Assembly (NCBI RefSeq): GCF_027924405.1
Contig: NZ_AP026978.1
Coordinates: forward strand, 7,316,001 to 7,380,000
Origin: Nocardia sputorum
Lineage (GTDB): Bacteria; Actinomycetota; Actinomycetes; Mycobacteriales; Mycobacteriaceae
Direction of reading: 5' to 3'
Length of the DNA stretch: 64,000 nucleotides
This document shows, one piece after another, positions 18,381 through 27,442 of the stretch. Position 1 is the first letter of the stretch, and each line of letters starts with the position of its first letter. The notes beneath the pieces were generated by a model that saw only the letters and a program-made list of their open reading frames with translations, did not search any database and was not told the origin of the DNA. The translations under genes were made by a program, and so were the position numbers.

Positions 18381-18479
18381 AACGCCGCCGCAGGACGGAT
18401 TTGTCTCGCTGAGCTCGCCCCTGGCTGGTCACAGCGACCGGAATCGGTTTGCGCACTGTCCCCGACGCCGTCGCGGTGA

Positions 18480-19793
18480 TCAGCCCCGATCCTCATCGAG
18501 CAGGCGATCGGTGTGCGGACGCCCGAGGTGACCCTCGCCTAGGCGGCGCGGCGTATGGCCGTGCACCCCTTCGGCGTACGCCGTCTCGGCGTGCAAGGCG
18601 AAGTCGATACCCGCGGTCTCGTCCTCCTTGCTGACCCGGAATCCGATGAGCCGGTCGATGCCCTTGCCGAGCGCGAACGAGACGCCGAACGCGTAGGCGG
18701 CGACGACGAGCACCGCCACCAGCTGTTTGCCGAGCTGAGTGAACCCACCGCCGAACAGCAGGCCCTCGACCCCGCCGGTCATCACCTCGGTGGCGAGCAG
18801 ACCGATCAGCACGGTGCCGACGATGCCGCCGACGAAGTGCACGCCGACCACGTCGAGGGAGTCGTCGTAGCCCGCCTTGAACTTCCAGCCCACCGCGAAC
18901 GAGCACAGCACGCCCGCCGCGAGCCCGACCAGCAGCGCGCCCAAGGTGTTGACCGACCCGCAGGAAGGAGTGATGGCGACCAGTCCGGCCACCACGCCGG
19001 ACGCCGCGCCGAAGGTGGTGGGCCTGCCGTCGCGGATCTGCTCCACCGCGAGCCAGCCGAGCATGCCGAGGCAGCCTGCCACCAGGGTGTTCAGGAAGAC
19101 GGCCGCGGCGAGGCCGTTGGCCGCCAGCGCCGAACCGGCGTTGAAGCCGAACCAGCCGAACCACAGCAGGCCCGCGCCGAGCAGCACGAAGGGCAGATTG
19201 TGCGGTCGCATCGCGTCGGTGCGGAACCCGATGCGCGGGCCGAGCACCAGCGCGAGGGCCAGGGCGGACGCGCCGGAGGCGATCTCCACCACCAGGCCGC
19301 CGGCGTAATCCAGCGCGCCGAACGAGGCGAGCCAACCGTCCGGGCCCCACACCCAGTGGGCGATCGGCGCGTACACCGCCAGCGCCCACAGCGGCACGAA
19401 GATCATCCACGCGGAGAACTTGGCGCGGTCGGCGATGGCGCCGCTGACCAGCGCGGCGGTCAGGACGGCGAAGGTGAGCTGGAACGTCGCGTACAACAAC
19501 TCGGGTACCGAGCCGCGCACCGAGCCGGGGTCGATGCCCGCCATGCCGAGGTGACCGAGGCCGCCGATCAGGCCGCCGCCCGCGTCGGCGCCGAACGCCA
19601 GACTGTAGCCGAGAAGTAGCCAGGTGACGGTTACCAGTGGGATCGCGATGAAGTTCATCATCAACATGTTGAGCACGCCGGTCGAGCGCACCATCCCGCC
19701 GTAGAAAATGGCCAGGCCCGGGGTCATGAGCAGGACGAGGGCCGTGCTGACGAGCAGCCAGGCGGTGGCCGCGGGATCGATGGTTGGGGACAC
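18480..19793 (-). CDS. amt: Ammonium transporter (Amt family) with Glu at the first twin-His position
   Basis: 437 residues, eleven transmembrane helices as in Amt: MTPGLAIFYGGMVR (helix 1), SGAIADRAKFSAW, AHWVWGPDGWLA, GGLVVEIASGASALALALVLG, PHNLPFVLLGAGLLWFGWFGFN and DSLDVVGVHFVGGIVGT. The pore normally carries a twin-His pair (His168/His318 in E. coli). Here the first is Glu170 (codon at 19284-19286) and the second is His319. Glu at this site is known in fungal Mep1/Mep3-type transporters and changes pore properties. No glnK (PII) gene is adjacent. It passes ammonium across the membrane. Confidence 0.92.
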   Translation of the reverse strand: MSPTIDPAATAWLLVSTALVLLMTPGLAIFYGGMVRSTGVLNMLMMNFIAIPLVTVTWLLLGYSLAFGADAGGGLIGGLGHLGMAGIDPGSVRGSVPELLYATFQLTFAVLTAALVSGAIADRAKFSAWMIFVPLWALAVYAPIAHWVWGPDGWLASFGALDYAGGLVVEIASGASALALALVLGPRIGFRTDAMRPHNLPFVLLGAGLLWFGWFGFNAGSALAANGLAAAVFLNTLVAGCLGMLGWLAVEQIRDGRPTTFGAASGVVAGLVAITPSCGSVNTLGALLVGLAAGVLCSFAVGWKFKAGYDDSLDVVGVHFVGGIVGTVLIGLLATEVMTGGVEGLLFGGGFTQLGKQLVAVLVVAAYAFGVSFALGKGIDRLIGFRVSKEDETAGIDFALHAETAYAEGVHGHTPRRLGEGHLGRPHTDRLLDEDRG

Positions 19794-19878
19794 GGGTGCA
19801 CTCCTTCCGCGCGCGTGCGCTGGAAGGAAGTTACCGAACGGTCGCTAGCGGGTCGACAGCCGATCGGCTCGAGCGCGG

Positions 19879-20568
19879 TCAGGCCGGGGACGAGCCTTTC
19901 CTGACCCGGCGCAGCCACGTGGTGACCGTGCCCGGCGTCGGCGGGTCCGCGCCGACCAGGTCGAGCACGCTGTAGCCGAGGCACGCCGCGCCCATCACGC
20001 GCGAGGCGACGGCTTCCGCGTCGCCCCAGGGCAGGAAGGGTTTGGCCAGCAGCAAGGAGGCGATGCCGTGGGCGACCGACCACAGTTCCAGCACGATCGG
20101 CCGCGGGTCGCGCGGTGCCATCGTCCCGTCGTCCATGCACTTGCGCACCGTGGCCGCGAAATGCTGGAAGGCCCCGCTGGTGAGGACCTGGTCCACCGCG
20201 CCTTCGGTCTCGGTGGGCGCGGTCGCCAGCCGGTACTGCTCGGGATGCGCGAGGGCGAAGCGGACGTAGGCCATGCCTTGCTCGTGCAACTGTGTCACCG
20301 GGGAGGCCGCGGGGTCGGTGGCCGCCCGCATCGCGTCGGCCAGGTCTTCGAAGACCTGAGCGACCACGGCCTCGATGAGTTCGTCCTTGTCGGCGAAGTG
20401 CCGGTAGATCGACGGCGCGCTCACGCCCACCAGCTTGCTCACCGCCCGGATCGAGACGGCGTCCGCGTGCCCGGTCCTGGTGAGCAGGTCGGCCGTGGCC
20501 CGCAGGATCTCCTCGCGCAGCTGAGCTCCCGAGCCGCGCGGCGAGCGAGGGCGTCTGCCACCGATCAT
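19879..20568 (-). CDS. TetR-family regulator of the MMPL transporter
   Basis: 229 residues from ATG 20568. The helix-turn-helix occupies about residues 18-62 (LTRTGHADAVSIRAVSKLVG, SAPSIYRHFADKDEL). The C-terminal ligand domain is of the TetR_C_13 type (PEQYRLATAPTET, LWSVAHGIASLLL). It overlaps the MMPL gene by 4 bp (ATGA), so it is co-transcribed and probably autoregulates through the palindrome at 22829-22859 in front of the MMPL gene. The longer frame upstream lies within the MMPL gene in another frame and is not real. Confidence 0.88.
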   Translation of the reverse strand: MIGGRRPRSPRGSGAQLREEILRATADLLTRTGHADAVSIRAVSKLVGVSAPSIYRHFADKDELIEAVVAQVFEDLADAMRAATDPAASPVTQLHEQGMAYVRFALAHPEQYRLATAPTETEGAVDQVLTSGAFQHFAATVRKCMDDGTMAPRDPRPIVLELWSVAHGIASLLLAKPFLPWGDAEAVASRVMGAACLGYSVLDLVGADPPTPGTVTTWLRRVRKGSSPA

Positions 20569-22811
20569 GCCCGCCCTGCGGTTTCCAGCGGGCGGGCGGC
20601 GGCGTCCTCCTCGCCCTCGGTCAGCCCGATCTTGGCGTGCAGGCGGGCCAGCGGCGCGGGCGCCCACCAGTTGAGCGGACCGAGCAGGCGCATGAGCGCG
20701 GGCGCGAGCAGGCCGCGGATGATCGTGGCGTCGGCGAGCACGGTCAGCGTGAGGCCGAGCCCGAGCAGCTGCATGAACGACACCTTCGCGGTCACCAGCG
20801 CGCCGAGCACGATGGCCATCAGCACGGCGGCCGCGGTGAAGATCCGGCCCGTGCGTGCCAGGCCGACCGCCACCGCGCGGGTGTTGTCGTGGGTGGCCAG
20901 CCACTCCTCGCGCACCCGCGACAGCAAGAACACCTCGTAGTCCATGGACAGGCCGAAGGCCAGGCAGAACATCAGGATCGGCATGGTCGGCACCAAGTAG
21001 CCGACCGGGGTGAAACCGAGCAGCCCGGACAGGTGACCTTCCTGGAACACCCAGACCATCGCGCCGAAGGCGGCGGCCAGCGACAGCGTGTTCAGCACGA
21101 GCGCTTTGATCGGCAGTACGACGCTGCCGGTGAACAGGAACAACACGATGAACGTGGTGAGGGCGATCAGGGCGGCCGCGAGCGGAAGCCGGGCGGCCAG
21201 CGCGTGCAGCGAGTCGGCGTTGGCCGCCGCCGCGCCACCGAAGAGCGCCTCGCCCGGCGCCGGGATCGCCCGGATCGCGTTCAGCTGACGGTCACCGGCG
21301 GGTGAGAACGGATCGAGCTTCGTCGCGACACTCAGGTAGGTGCCGGTGTCGTTGCTCATCCCGGGCGGCGCCGGTGCGACTCGCGCGCCCGTCACGTAGA
21401 TCCCGGCGGCGGAGAGGACGGCGGGCACGCCCTCCACCTTGGACAGTTCGGCGGCGTATCCGCCGAGCGCCGCGGTGTCGCCGTGATAGCCGTCCAGCAC
21501 GATGGTGGTGCTGGCGACCGGGTCGGCCTGGGGGAACTGGGTGCGCATGGCGTCGCCTACCTGGCGGCTGGACGCGGTCTCGGGCAGCACCCGGTCGTCG
21601 GGATAACCGAATTTCACCGACAGGAACGGTGCGCCGAGCGCCAGCAGCAGCGCGATGATCACGATCGCGACCGGAGCCGCGTGCCGCATCACCACGCCGG
21701 CCAACCGGTACCAACCGCTGTCCTCGGGCGCGTGCGGGCCCGGTGCGGGCGCGTCGCGCCGGAACAGGCGGCGCAACGGAGCTCGCAGGTCGAGGGAGTT
21801 CACCCGGTGCCCGAGCAGGACCAGCGCGGCGGGCAGCACCACGATCGACGCGGCCGCCGCAGCGGCGACGACCGCGACACCCGCGTAGGCGAAACTTTTC
21901 AGGAAGTACAGGTCGAACACGCTGAGCACGGCCAGCGACAGCGCGACGGTGAGCGCGGAGAACAACACGGTGCGCCCCGCGGTCTGCACGGACCGGATGG
22001 TGGCGGCGGCCGGATCCAGGCCGCGCGCCAGTTCCTCCCGGAAGCGGCTGACGATGAACAAACTGGAGTCGATGGCCAGCGCCAGACCCATCGCCGTCGT
22101 CATGTTCAGCGCGTAGATCGAGACGTCGGTGAACAGCGTGCACAGGCGCAGCAGCGCCAGCGTCGCCAGGATGGCGAACACGCCGATGGTCAGCGGGAGG
22201 GCCGCGGCCACCAGGCTGCCGAACACCAGAACCAGCACGATCATCGACAACGGCACCGCGACGCCCTCGGCCAGGGTGAGGTCGCGGGTGGTCTGCTCGG
22301 TGACGTCGTGGTAGATCGCGGCGATGCCGCCTTGGCGGACCGTGATGCCGTTGGAGACGCCCGCGAACTGCCGCTCCAATTCGCTCGCGGTCTTCTGGAC
22401 CTGCGTCTCGTCGCCGTCGATGTAGGCGACGACAAGGGCGCTCTTGCCATCGGTGCTGCGCAACGCGTTCGCCAGCGGCTGCGGGGTGGTCCAGTAGGAC
22501 TGGACGCCCTGCACGTCACCGCGATTCTTCAGCGCATCGGCCAGCTCGATGCCCGCCGCCTTGGTGGCCGGGTCGTCCGCCCCCGCGGCCGAGCCGACCA
22601 GCAGGACAAAATTGGGCGCTGCGCCGGCGAAGTTGTCGGCGATCAGCTCGGCGACGCGGGCGGACTCGGCCTCGTTCGACGTGAACCCGCCGGACTTCAG
22701 GTGCGCGGGCGCGGTGGCGCCGAAAACGCCGCACAAAATGGCGATGACCAGGGCCGCGGCCAGCACCGCGCGCGGAGATCGGGTGATGAATCGGGCTATC
22801 CGGGTCAGCAT
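20565..22811 (-). CDS. MMPL/RND-superfamily membrane transporter
   Basis: 748 residues in two repeats, each with a hydrophobic helix, a large extracytoplasmic domain, and a five-helix bundle. Signatures: an N-terminal IARFITRSPRAVLAAALVIA helix, GLALAIDSSLFIVSRFREEL in repeat 1, and FGLSMDYEVFLLSRVREEWL in repeat 2, which carries the proton-relay Asp and Tyr pair of MMPL proteins. Family members export lipids or drugs with proton motive force. It starts at ATG 22811, next to a 31-bp palindrome, and is followed by an overlapping TetR gene. The cargo is not predictable; hydrophobic drugs or lipids are plausible. Confidence 0.92.
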   Translation of the reverse strand: MLTRIARFITRSPRAVLAAALVIAILCGVFGATAPAHLKSGGFTSNEAESARVAELIADNFAGAAPNFVLLVGSAAGADDPATKAAGIELADALKNRGDVQGVQSYWTTPQPLANALRSTDGKSALVVAYIDGDETQVQKTASELERQFAGVSNGITVRQGGIAAIYHDVTEQTTRDLTLAEGVAVPLSMIVLVLVFGSLVAAALPLTIGVFAILATLALLRLCTLFTDVSIYALNMTTAMGLALAIDSSLFIVSRFREELARGLDPAAATIRSVQTAGRTVLFSALTVALSLAVLSVFDLYFLKSFAYAGVAVVAAAAAASIVVLPAALVLLGHRVNSLDLRAPLRRLFRRDAPAPGPHAPEDSGWYRLAGVVMRHAAPVAIVIIALLLALGAPFLSVKFGYPDDRVLPETASSRQVGDAMRTQFPQADPVASTTIVLDGYHGDTAALGGYAAELSKVEGVPAVLSAAGIYVTGARVAPAPPGMSNDTGTYLSVATKLDPFSPAGDRQLNAIRAIPAPGEALFGGAAAANADSLHALAARLPLAAALIALTTFIVLFLFTGSVVLPIKALVLNTLSLAAAFGAMVWVFQEGHLSGLLGFTPVGYLVPTMPILMFCLAFGLSMDYEVFLLSRVREEWLATHDNTRAVAVGLARTGRIFTAAAVLMAIVLGALVTAKVSFMQLLGLGLTLTVLADATIIRGLLAPALMRLLGPLNWWAPAPLARLHAKIGLTEGEEDAAARPLETAGRA

Positions 22812-22828
22812 CGCGGCTCCGCTCGCTT

Positions 22829-22859
22829 GGTTAACGGCGTTAGAGTAACGCTGTTAACC
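22829..22859. promoter_or_regulatory. Operator palindrome of the MMPL-TetR operon
   Basis: 14-bp arms (22829-22842 and 22846-22859) with a 3-bp centre and one mismatch, made of GGTTAAC plus GCGTTA. It lies 18 bp upstream of the MMPL start. Length and symmetry fit a TetR dimer-of-dimers site, best assigned to the TetR encoded at the end of the operon. Confidence 0.72.
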
Positions 22860-22891
22860 TATGGTGTCGAGCCCGCACGGTCCACTCCGTT

Positions 22892-23710
22892 TCAGCCGCG
22901 AGATCTACGCATGGCGCGCAACCCGCGTCGCCCGGGCACGGGGAGGTCGTCGCGCATCTCCACCCACTCCGCGGTGGTCAACCAGAGCTGCTGGGCGCGG
23001 GCATCGGCGGTGTTGTGGAAGATCCTGCGCCCGCGGTCGTCGCGCAGTTCTTGCGCGACCACCGACCAGCGCGGCGGGCGGCCGTGCTCGGCCTGGTAAT
23101 CCGCCAGATAGGTCGCGATCGCGGTGCCGATGGTGTTCACGGGGCGCAACGAGACCCGGTTGCCGTACTGGGCGGCGTAGAAACGCCGGGCGGCGCACAA
23201 GGAACGGGGATTGGCGTTGGAGGCGATCCACCCCGCGCGCTGGGCCCGCTCGATCAGCCAGAGGTGTTTGACCGCCGACGGCGCTATATTGCCGACGCGA
23301 GTGCGGATCAACGTCATGATCTGCTCGGTGCACAGCACGTCGCGACGGGTGGGGCCGTAGCCGTGCGCGGTCCAGTGCGCGTCAGCCAGTTTGGCGAGCA
23401 CCCGGCCGAAGTCGTCGATGCTGCGCTGGGCGCGGCGGCCGAGGCGTTCGATGCGCTCGGCCTCGCGGCGCATCTCGTTCTGCGCGGTGAGGGTGCGGAT
23501 CGCGGCCATGGTGGGCACCTGGCCGCGTTCGAGGAGTTCGAGGATGGCCGCCGCGGTGGTCGGATCGGCGGCCGCGGTCACCGGCAGCGAGTCGCGCTTG
23601 ATCGCGAACTCCTGGGGGCTGATGGCGCGGCTCAAGAGGGCGACGGCGGAGCGGTCGCCTGCGAAATCGGTGCTGGACAGCCAGGCGGCGGCGATGTCGT
23701 CACACGACAC
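22892..23710 (-). CDS. Hypothetical protein with winged-helix-like repeats
   Basis: 272 residues. I do not recognise a family. Two similar segments near residues 110-145 (LADAHWTAHGYGPTRRDVLC) and 205-250 (LADYQAEHGRPPRWSVVAQE) have the shape of a LexA-like winged helix start (helix, H-G-x-x-P-x-R, helix), so a DNA-associated role is possible. It lies between the MMPL operon and dnaX and reads opposite to dnaX. Coding potential is good. Confidence 0.6.
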   Translation of the reverse strand: MSCDDIAAAWLSSTDFAGDRSAVALLSRAISPQEFAIKRDSLPVTAAADPTTAAAILELLERGQVPTMAAIRTLTAQNEMRREAERIERLGRRAQRSIDDFGRVLAKLADAHWTAHGYGPTRRDVLCTEQIMTLIRTRVGNIAPSAVKHLWLIERAQRAGWIASNANPRSLCAARRFYAAQYGNRVSLRPVNTIGTAIATYLADYQAEHGRPPRWSVVAQELRDDRGRRIFHNTADARAQQLWLTTAEWVEMRDDLPVPGRRGLRAMRRSRG

Positions 23711-24160
23711 GGTGGACGGTCCTCCGGTGGAAGTGGGGATTGGCGCTGGTCACCCGTGGGCTCAGTTCGGTAGGTTGTGCCCCGGTCGGGATGAGGGACC
23801 GGCCGGGGTCACCAACCTGATGAAGGTTTGGCTACCGAAGTTGCCGAGTGCCACGTTAGCCAGCGGATTGCGTCGCTGTCACCCATGGTGACGGTTTCGT
23901 TATTTCCAAAAAGTCGTGGTAAATCGGGGTAGGAGTCCATATTTTCCGGCGCGGACGGGACGCTTCGGTGGGCAAGTCGGACTTCGCTCGTGCAGCATGA
24001 GCGATAGCTCTGAGGTTGCTGTCGCGTACGTACCGGTCGGCCTCCGAAGAAGGCGATACGCATGTTGTGATGTGAATCACATCATTCGGCTCGTCTGGGT
24101 CACCTCCCGGGGCCGCAGGCGGGAATGTCCTTTGTCGGCGGTCGCCGGTAACCTCTGGCC
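23711..24160. other. 450-bp divergent promoter region before dnaX
   Basis: No convincing gene. It is noticeably richer in A+T in 23880-24085 than the genes around it. It holds a perfect 6+3+6 palindrome GTCACC-CAT-GGTGAC at 23878-23892 and the CRP-like site at 24066-24084. The short ORFs here (for example 23809-24063, minus) have no supportive start or composition. Promoters for the unknown gene and for dnaX must lie in this stretch. Confidence 0.6.
24066..24084. promoter_or_regulatory. CRP/FNR-type binding site upstream of dnaX
   Basis: Positions 24066-24081 read TGTGA-N6-TCACA, an exact match to the CRP half-sites. The nested 17-mer at 24068-24084, TGATGTGA-A-TCACATCA, is a perfect palindrome in its own right. 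It lies about 80 bp upstream of the dnaX GTG. Which of the two readings is used is open. Confidence 0.55.
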
Positions 24161-27100
24161 GTGGCTCTGTACCGGAAGTACCGACCGGCAACGTTCGCTG
24201 AGGTGGTGGGTCAGGAGCACGTCACCGACCCGCTGAGTACCGCGCTCGACACGGGGCGGATCAGTCATGCCTATCTGTTCTCCGGTCCGCGCGGCTGCGG
24301 GAAGACGTCGTCCGCGCGCATCCTCGCCCGCTCGCTGAACTGCGCGGAGGGGCCCACCTCGACGCCCTGCGGCACCTGCCCGTCCTGTGTGGCGCTGGGG
24401 CCCGGCGGTCCGGGCAATCTGGACGTCATCGAACTCGACGCCGCGAGCCACGGCGGCGTCGACGACACCAGGGAACTGCGTGACCGCGCCTTCTACGCGC
24501 CCGCCGAGTCCAGGTACCGGGTCTTCATCGTCGACGAGGCGCACATGGTGACCACCGCCGGGTTCAACGCGCTGCTCAAGATCGTCGAGGAGCCGCCCGC
24601 GCACCTGATCTTCATCTTCGCGACCACGGAGCCGGACAAGGTGCTGCCCACCATCCGGTCGCGTACGCATCACTACCCCTTCCGGCTGCTGCCTCCCGCC
24701 ACGATGCGCGGACTGCTCGGGCGGATCTGCGAGCAGGAGCATGTGCAGGTCGAAGAAGCGGTGTACCCCTTGGTGATTCGCGCGGGCGGCGGTTCGCCGC
24801 GCGACAGCCTCAGCGTGCTCGACCAGCTGCTGGCGGGCGCGGGCCCCGAGGGCGTCACCTACGCCCGCGCGGTCTCGCTGCTCGGCGTCACCGACGTGGC
24901 GCTGATCGATGACGCGGTCGAGGCGCTGGCCGCCGACGACGGCGCCGCGCTGTTCGGCACCGTCGACCGGGTGATGGAGGCGGGCCACGACCCACGGCGT
25001 TTCGCCGTCGACCTGCTCGATCGTTTCCGCGACCTGATCCTTTTGCGGGCGGTGCCCGACGCCACCGAACGCGGTCTGGTCACCGGCCCCGGTGACGTGC
25101 TCGATCGGATGCGCGACCAGGCGGCGCGTTTGGGCTCGGCCACCCTCACCCGTTACGCCGAGCTGCTGCACGAGGGGCTGGGGGAGATGCGCGGCGCCAC
25201 GGCGCCGCGGCTGCTGCTCGAAGTGGTCTGCGCGCGCATGCTGCTGCCTTCGGTGTCCGACGCGGAATCCGCCACGTTGCAGCGGTTGGAACGGCTGGAG
25301 CGCGGCCTGGCCGGTGGGTCCCTCGGTTCCGCTCCCGCCGCGTCCGCGCCGCCTGCTTCCACCCCCGCGGCCGCGGCCGGGCCGCCCCGTCGCCGAGGTG
25401 CCGAGGCGCTGGCCGCGATGCGGGAGAATCGCGGAGGTGGTCGCTCGGCTGCCGACGCAGGTGGTGGTGCTTCCGCAGGAGATTCGGCGCAGACCGGTGG
25501 CGGGGAGGGGGCGGCGCCCGCCCGAGGCGCGTCCGATGACGCCGGAATCGTTGAGCGCCCGCAGGCAGGCAGCGGTGCGGGAGCGGATCCGTCTTCCGGT
25601 GCGGCAGGCTCCACCGCTGGGCCGCGTGGCGGTGGGGAATCCGCGAGTGGGGAGCGTCGGCCGTGGCCCGCCGGTGGTGCGTCGTCCCGGGACTCGATGG
25701 CTTCGCCTGCGGGACGCGGCACGGATCCGTCTGCGCCGGTAGCCGAACCGGATTCCGCCGCTGTGCCCGGCAGTCGCTCTGTGGGGACGATGCCGGGGGG
25801 AGGGCCGAGCGCGAGCGTAGCGACGAGTGCTCCGAACATCGGGACGGACGACACGTCCGGGTCCACGCCCGGCGTATCCGGGTCGGCTGGCGACGCCGTG
25901 CGGGGTGGAGGCGTCGGAGCGGGACGCGTTTCTTCCGAACCCGCTGCCGCACAAAGTATTTACGATGTCGCGTCAGCGCACGGGCGTGTTCCGGCCGAGC
26001 AGGCGGCGAATTCTCGGCCTTCGGGCGCGCACGCGGTGTTGCCCGGCGCCGATCCGGCCGTCGATCGCGATCGTGGAGTCGCGGACTCGAGTGGCGCGCG
26101 GCAATCTGCTGTGGGACCCGAGCAGGGGGGTACGGACCCGGCTACTGCGCGGGAGTCTGCTGTCGGCCGTGAGCGTGGGGCCGGGGGTTCGAGCGATGCG
26201 CGGGACTCGGCTGCGGGCCAGGATCGCGGGGCTGCGACTTCGGCTGTTGCTCGGGGTCCTGCTGTCGGACCCGCTCGCGGGGCTGCGGATTCGGCTGTCG
26301 CGCGGGGTTCTGCTGTCGAGCCCGATCGCGGGGCCGGGGACTCGGGCGATAACCGGGACTCTGCTGTCGGCCGCGGTGCTGCGGACTCGAGTGCCGCGCG
26401 GGGTTCTGCTGTCGAGCCCGATCGCGGGGCCGGGGACTCGCGCGATAACCGGGACTCTGCTGTCGGCCGCGCGGCTGCGGACTCGGGTGCCGCGCGAGAT
26501 TCTGCTGTCGGACGTGAGCGCGGGGTCGGGGAATCGAGTGCCGCGCGGGAATCCGCTGTCGGCCAGGAGCGAGGGGCCGCCGATTCGGCTGCCGCGCGAC
26601 GTCCTGCCGTCGGTCAGGAGGCGCGGGACGCGCAGACATCCTCGCCGGAGCCCGCCGCCGGTTCTTCCTCGGTATCGAGCGACGATCTGCTGCGCGAAGT
26701 GGAAGCCGCTTGGACGGACATTCGTGCCAAGGTGCGGGAGTTCGGCGCGGCCGTGCAGGCGATGCTCGCCGGCGCGTCGGTCGCCCGGGTGGAGGGCGAG
26801 GTCATCGTCTTCGCGCATCAGCACGCGCCGTTGGCCCAGCGCCTGTCCGATCCGCGGAATCTGGAAGCGGTGCGGTCGGCGGTGCGGGCGGTGCTCGGAC
26901 GCGACCACGAGGTGCGCTGGGAAGCCGGCGGCGCGGCGCCACGGCCCGCGGCGGCGCCACGGGCGGGCGGAGCGGGCAACCGCACCCGCGGGCAGGCGGG
27001 CAATCAGCCGGGACGTGAATCCGGCAACGCTGCAGGACGCGCTTCGGGCGCCACTGCCCCGCCGCGGTTCTCCCGCCCGAGCCAGGCGAGGAACGCGAGC

Positions 27101-27442
27101 GCCGACAAGGCGGGCAGCGCGGGACGTCCACGCGCGGGCGGCGCGGACCCGCGTCCGTATCCCGCGGACGACGACATCCCGCCGCCCGACTACCCGGACC
27201 TGCCCGACGACCCGGGCCCCGCGGACTATCCCTCGCACGACGCCGGGCCGAGCGCGAACGACGCCCCGGCCGAGCGCGGCTGGGACCGGGACGGGGTCGT
27301 CCCGGCCTCGACACCGGAGGAGGAGCAGGAGATGATGGCCGCCGCGGCCGATCCGGTGGCTCCCGGCGACCGGCGCGACCCGGACGAGGTCGCCATCGAA
27401 TTGCTGAAGAGTGAGCTGGGTGCCACACGGTTGGATGGTTGA
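24161..27442 (+). CDS. dnaX: DNA polymerase III subunits gamma/tau with very long repeat-rich linker
   Basis: 1093 residues; mycobacterial DnaX has about 580. N-terminal clamp-loader ATPase: GQEHV, Walker A GPRGCGKTS (42-50), zinc cysteines 61, 70, 73 and 76, Walker B VDEAH (124-128), and the arginine-finger region TIRSRTHH. The helical collar reaches about residue 380. Residues about 385-835 are Ala/Gly/Ser/Arg/Glu-rich and contain repeats of the type DSAVGxERGAxDSxAARxSAVG, including a 96-bp tandem duplication. A conserved tau-like domain resumes at about 845-930 (LREVEAAWTDIRAKVREFGA, VARVEGEVIVFAHQHAPLAQ), then a Pro/Asp-rich tail ends ELLKSELGATRL. Frame is open throughout, so it is one protein, not a pseudogene. 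GTG 24161 matches the family start MALYRKYRPATFAEVVGQ. Confidence 0.93.
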   Translation: MALYRKYRPATFAEVVGQEHVTDPLSTALDTGRISHAYLFSGPRGCGKTSSARILARSLNCAEGPTSTPCGTCPSCVALGPGGPGNLDVIELDAASHGGVDDTRELRDRAFYAPAESRYRVFIVDEAHMVTTAGFNALLKIVEEPPAHLIFIFATTEPDKVLPTIRSRTHHYPFRLLPPATMRGLLGRICEQEHVQVEEAVYPLVIRAGGGSPRDSLSVLDQLLAGAGPEGVTYARAVSLLGVTDVALIDDAVEALAADDGAALFGTVDRVMEAGHDPRRFAVDLLDRFRDLILLRAVPDATERGLVTGPGDVLDRMRDQAARLGSATLTRYAELLHEGLGEMRGATAPRLLLEVVCARMLLPSVSDAESATLQRLERLERGLAGGSLGSAPAASAPPASTPAAAAGPPRRRGAEALAAMRENRGGGRSAADAGGGASAGDSAQTGGGEGAAPARGASDDAGIVERPQAGSGAGADPSSGAAGSTAGPRGGGESASGERRPWPAGGASSRDSMASPAGRGTDPSAPVAEPDSAAVPGSRSVGTMPGGGPSASVATSAPNIGTDDTSGSTPGVSGSAGDAVRGGGVGAGRVSSEPAAAQSIYDVASAHGRVPAEQAANSRPSGAHAVLPGADPAVDRDRGVADSSGARQSAVGPEQGGTDPATARESAVGRERGAGGSSDARDSAAGQDRGAATSAVARGPAVGPARGAADSAVARGSAVEPDRGAGDSGDNRDSAVGRGAADSSAARGSAVEPDRGAGDSRDNRDSAVGRAAADSGAARDSAVGRERGVGESSAARESAVGQERGAADSAAARRPAVGQEARDAQTSSPEPAAGSSSVSSDDLLREVEAAWTDIRAKVREFGAAVQAMLAGASVARVEGEVIVFAHQHAPLAQRLSDPRNLEAVRSAVRAVLGRDHEVRWEAGGAAPRPAAAPRAGGAGNRTRGQAGNQPGRESGNAAGRASGATAPPRFSRPSQARNASADKAGSAGRPRAGGADPRPYPADDDIPPPDYPDLPDDPGPADYPSHDAGPSANDAPAERGWDRDGVVPASTPEEEQEMMAAAADPVAPGDRRDPDEVAIELLKSELGATRLDG
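26301..26492 (+). repeat. 96-bp tandem duplication inside dnaX
   Basis: Two adjacent 96-bp copies (26301-26396 and 26397-26492) that differ at about 4 positions and encode 32 residues each, keeping the frame. They lie within a longer tract (about 26000-26640) of more diverged units of roughly 48-60 bp. A recent unequal-exchange or slippage event is likely. Confidence 0.75.

Noticed and set aside
26000..26640. Possible CRISPR array or satellite
   Set aside because: The units are coding, contiguous, without unique spacers, and stay in frame with DnaX, so it is a protein repeat and not a CRISPR array.
24161..27442. Programmed frameshift in dnaX giving gamma and tau
   Set aside because: I found no A-rich slippery run with a stop at the usual position; the frame is continuous, so only one full-length product is supported.
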